From contig CM030936.1 of the NCBI GenBank assembly GCA_018136815.1, positions 2,941,079 to 3,005,078 of the forward strand: a stretch of DNA of 64,000 nucleotides, written 5' to 3'. This document shows, piece by piece, positions 62,306 through 64,000 of this stretch. The stretch is from Isochrysis galbana (Eukaryota; Haptophyta; Isochrysidales; Isochrysidaceae). Below the pieces are notes generated by a model, which saw nothing but the letters and a program-made list of their open reading frames with translations, was not told the DNA's origin and did not search any database. The stretch's first letter is position 1; each line of letters begins with the position of its first letter. A program made the translations under genes and the position numbers.

Positions 62306-63508
62306 ATGATGGGACCAGGAGAAGTGCAGACACTCTACGTGAGGCTCCACCGCCCGGCCTCCGCCGGTGGCACCGATGACTGGCCCACCGCGTCTGTCGC
62401 GGGCGATGAGCGACCAGCTGCACCCACGCAGCAGCAACAACCGGGCAACTCGGTGACGAGGCTGAGCTGGATTGCCGGAATCATGATTATCGCCTTCACT
62501 GTTGCCTTCTCCGTCGTCGTTAACGGAGATGCCCCCACGGTGAGAGGTGATGCAGACGGCGTCGGCCATACCTCACCAAGCTCCTCAAAGGATGTGATGC
62601 GCCAGTCCAACACGTTGGCTTACGACGTGACGGAAATTGATTGGGCTTCGCTGCGCTCGGATCTACGGACTCTTGTCGCTGATTGCCAATGTGGCCCGGT
62701 GAGCAGCTATCCCTCACTTCCCTGGGCTCATGGGAGCTGCAGCTCATGTGTGCTCTCCTTTGCAATCCACTTGCAGATTCTAGTGCGCCTTGGATGGCAC
62801 GATGCCGGTACGTTCAACGCGTCTGACGGCACTGGCGGGTCTCGCGCCGCACAGCGCTTTGCAGATGGCGAGTCGCAGGATCCCGCCAACGCCGGTCTTG
62901 CCGTCGCTCGGGACCTGTTGCAGCCGTTCAAGGAACGCTACCGAGCGGTGGGATACGCCGATCTGTGGTCTCTTGCGGCTGTAGTGGCTATCGAAGGAAT
63001 GGGCGGGCCACGAGTTGGCTGGCGTGCTGGGCGACGAGATGCACGCTCCACAGCAGACTCAGTTCCTCACGGCCGCCTCCCCGATGGACTTCTTGGAGCA
63101 TCCCATCTTCGCACTGTCTTTGGCCGGATGGGCTTTGATGACCATGAAATTGTTGCGCTCTCCGGTGCTCACACCGTTGGTCGGTGCCATGCAGATCGTT
63201 CCGGATTCGTCGGTCCATGGACAGAGCGACCGTTGAATTGGGACAACGAATACTTCCAGCTCTTGTTGGAATGCAAGTGGCAAGAATCCGCTGCGCCCGG
63301 GACCGGCATGGCGCAAATGTCCTGTCCCGATCATCCTGACTTGATGATGCTTCACACCGATGTTGCACTCGTGACAGACAAGGCATTCCGTCCATACGTG
63401 GAGCTTTATGCCAAGTCGAAGGAAGATTTCTTCAAAGATTTTGCCAAAGCTTACCAAAAATTGCAGGAGCTTGGGCACGAGGGGCTCGTAACGCCGCGAC
63501 ATTTCTGA
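62306..63508 (+). CDS. Membrane-anchored ascorbate peroxidase (class I haem peroxidase)
   Basis: Two exons, 62306-62698 and 62777-63508, with a 78-bp phase-0 GT-AG intron; 374 aa. Residues 53-73 (LSWIAGIMIIAFTVAFSVVV) form one membrane helix near the N-terminus. The peroxidase domain has the distal Arg/Trp/His in ILVRLGWHDAGTFN, ADLWSLAAVVAIE, the proximal His in VALSGAHTVGRCHADRSGF, the nearby Trp in GPWTERPLNWDNEYF, and the Asp of VTDKAFRP. It reduces hydrogen peroxide using ascorbate. The intron has no in-frame stop, so intron retention would add 26 residues just before the distal helix without ending translation. The segment CKWQESAAPGTGMAQMSCPD is longer than in plant enzymes. The first ATG pair is MM at 62306; the frame upstream is a Pro-run. 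Confidence 0.93.
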   Translation: MMGPGEVQTLYVRLHRPASAGGTDDWPTASVAGDERPAAPTQQQQPGNSVTRLSWIAGIMIIAFTVAFSVVVNGDAPTVRGDADGVGHTSPSSSKDVMRQSNTLAYDVTEIDWASLRSDLRTLVADCQCGPVSSYPSLPWAHGSCSSCVLSFAIHLQILVRLGWHDAGTFNASDGTGGSRAAQRFADGESQDPANAGLAVARDLLQPFKERYRAVGYADLWSLAAVVAIEGMGGPRVGWRAGRRDARSTADSVPHGRLPDGLLGASHLRTVFGRMGFDDHEIVALSGAHTVGRCHADRSGFVGPWTERPLNWDNEYFQLLLECKWQESAAPGTGMAQMSCPDHPDLMMLHTDVALVTDKAFRPYVELYAKSKEDFFKDFAKAYQKLQELGHEGLVTPRHF

Positions 63509-64000
63509 GCTGCTCAGAGTTCCTGGTCAGGGTTGGCATTTTTATAAACTTGGAATTCCGAGCTTGGGAGTGGAAACGATAGGCTCGCCCTTTGTCCTAG
63601 GATCTCAAATGAGGTTTGATCATCACACGAAAGCTGACTTGCCAGCAGAACGCTACTGCCGGCTTCACCAATCGGACCGAAGAGCCATGCCTTGCAAAGG
63701 AGCCATTCTTTTCTTTGAATACAAGGCCGTGGCTTTTAGGTCTTTTCTTTCAACACAAGGCCGTGTCTTTGAGCCCTCCTCGGGCTTGTGTGGCTTTTAG
63801 ACCTTCTCGAGGGCAACCGCCGGAGACTTCAGCGGAACTCGTTGGCTTCTCGTGGCAACTTCACAGCTCTCTTCCGTGCTAAGATGTGGCGAGGCACTCG
63901 ACTTGCCAACGCCAGTCGCACAATGTTGTGCCTATCGGAAAGTATGCCGTGGTCGGCAGATGCGGAGCGGGTAGAAAAACGTGTCGTTTTTGCGCGTAGT
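63509..64000. other. 3' flank of ascorbate peroxidase, no recognisable feature
   Basis: Two imperfect copies of AAGGCCGTGKCTTT with TCTTTTCTTT lie at about 63720-63770. No gene supported to the end of the window. Confidence 0.4.

Noticed and set aside
61832-62569. Long minus-strand ORF over the ascorbate peroxidase 5' end
   Set aside because: Poly-Gly translation of C-tracts, overlapping conserved peroxidase coding sequence.

Overview
The window is nuclear DNA of a GC-rich unicellular eukaryote, most likely an alga or alga-like protist. Evidence: several genes need short GT-AG introns (about 78-300 bp) to give a complete protein; there is a plant-type ascorbate peroxidase, a COP9 signalosome subunit, a 14-3-3 protein and a mitochondrial Rieske protein with a green-type cluster domain; and the DNA between genes is packed with eukaryotic transposons (hAT, LINE, Ty3/gypsy, MITEs). 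I do not name a species. A 100-base run of N at 44296-44395 is a scaffold gap.

Layout. 1-6.8 kb: 14-3-3 (-) and COP9 subunit CSN4 (-, two exons) with repeats between them. 7.5-12.6 kb: an accessory block with two hAT-type MITEs flanking a cluster of unusual intronless small genes (8.5-10.5 kb; virus-like in layout, one AT-rich, one a likely N-myristoylated membrane protein), cut at its right side by a Ty3 chromodomain fragment and a hAT transposase fragment. 13-17.5 kb: one hypothetical gene and stacked repeats. 17.7-20.4 kb: an oligopeptide transporter (OPT family, four exons). 21.9-22.7 kb: two-exon hypothetical gene, then a 1-kb inverted-repeat element. 24.9-28.0 kb: divergent pair, JmjC/cupin oxygenase (-) and membrane-anchored methyltransferase (+). 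28.3-32.5 kb: retroelement and hAT remnants. 33.6-35.1 kb: RING-CH plus FHA protein. 37.0-38.0 kb: mitochondrial Rieske protein. 39.7-40.8 kb: 2-oxoglutarate/Fe(II) oxygenase. 41.8-43.5 kb: LINE reverse transcriptase. 44.4-46.3 kb: MFSD5-type transporter, 5' end lost in the gap. 48.6-51.7 kb: nearly complete hAT transposon. 52.2-53.7 kb: 506-aa protein of unknown function. 54.9-57.4 kb: LINE 5' fragment interrupted by a 2.06-kb inverted-repeat element with a target duplication. 58.0-59.6 kb: divergent pair, hotdog thioesterase (-) and hypothetical (+). 60.9-61.8 kb: three MITEs nested one inside another. 62.3-63.5 kb: membrane-anchored ascorbate peroxidase.

The host genes are ordinary housekeeping genes with no shared pathway. 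The most informative parts are the transposon stratigraphy, including a MITE group with the same 8-bp terminus but a different reiterated internal word in each copy, all with 8-bp target duplications, and the foreign-looking 8.5-10.5 kb cluster. Exon joins were worked out by hand from reading frames, splice dinucleotides and family conservation; they are predictions.
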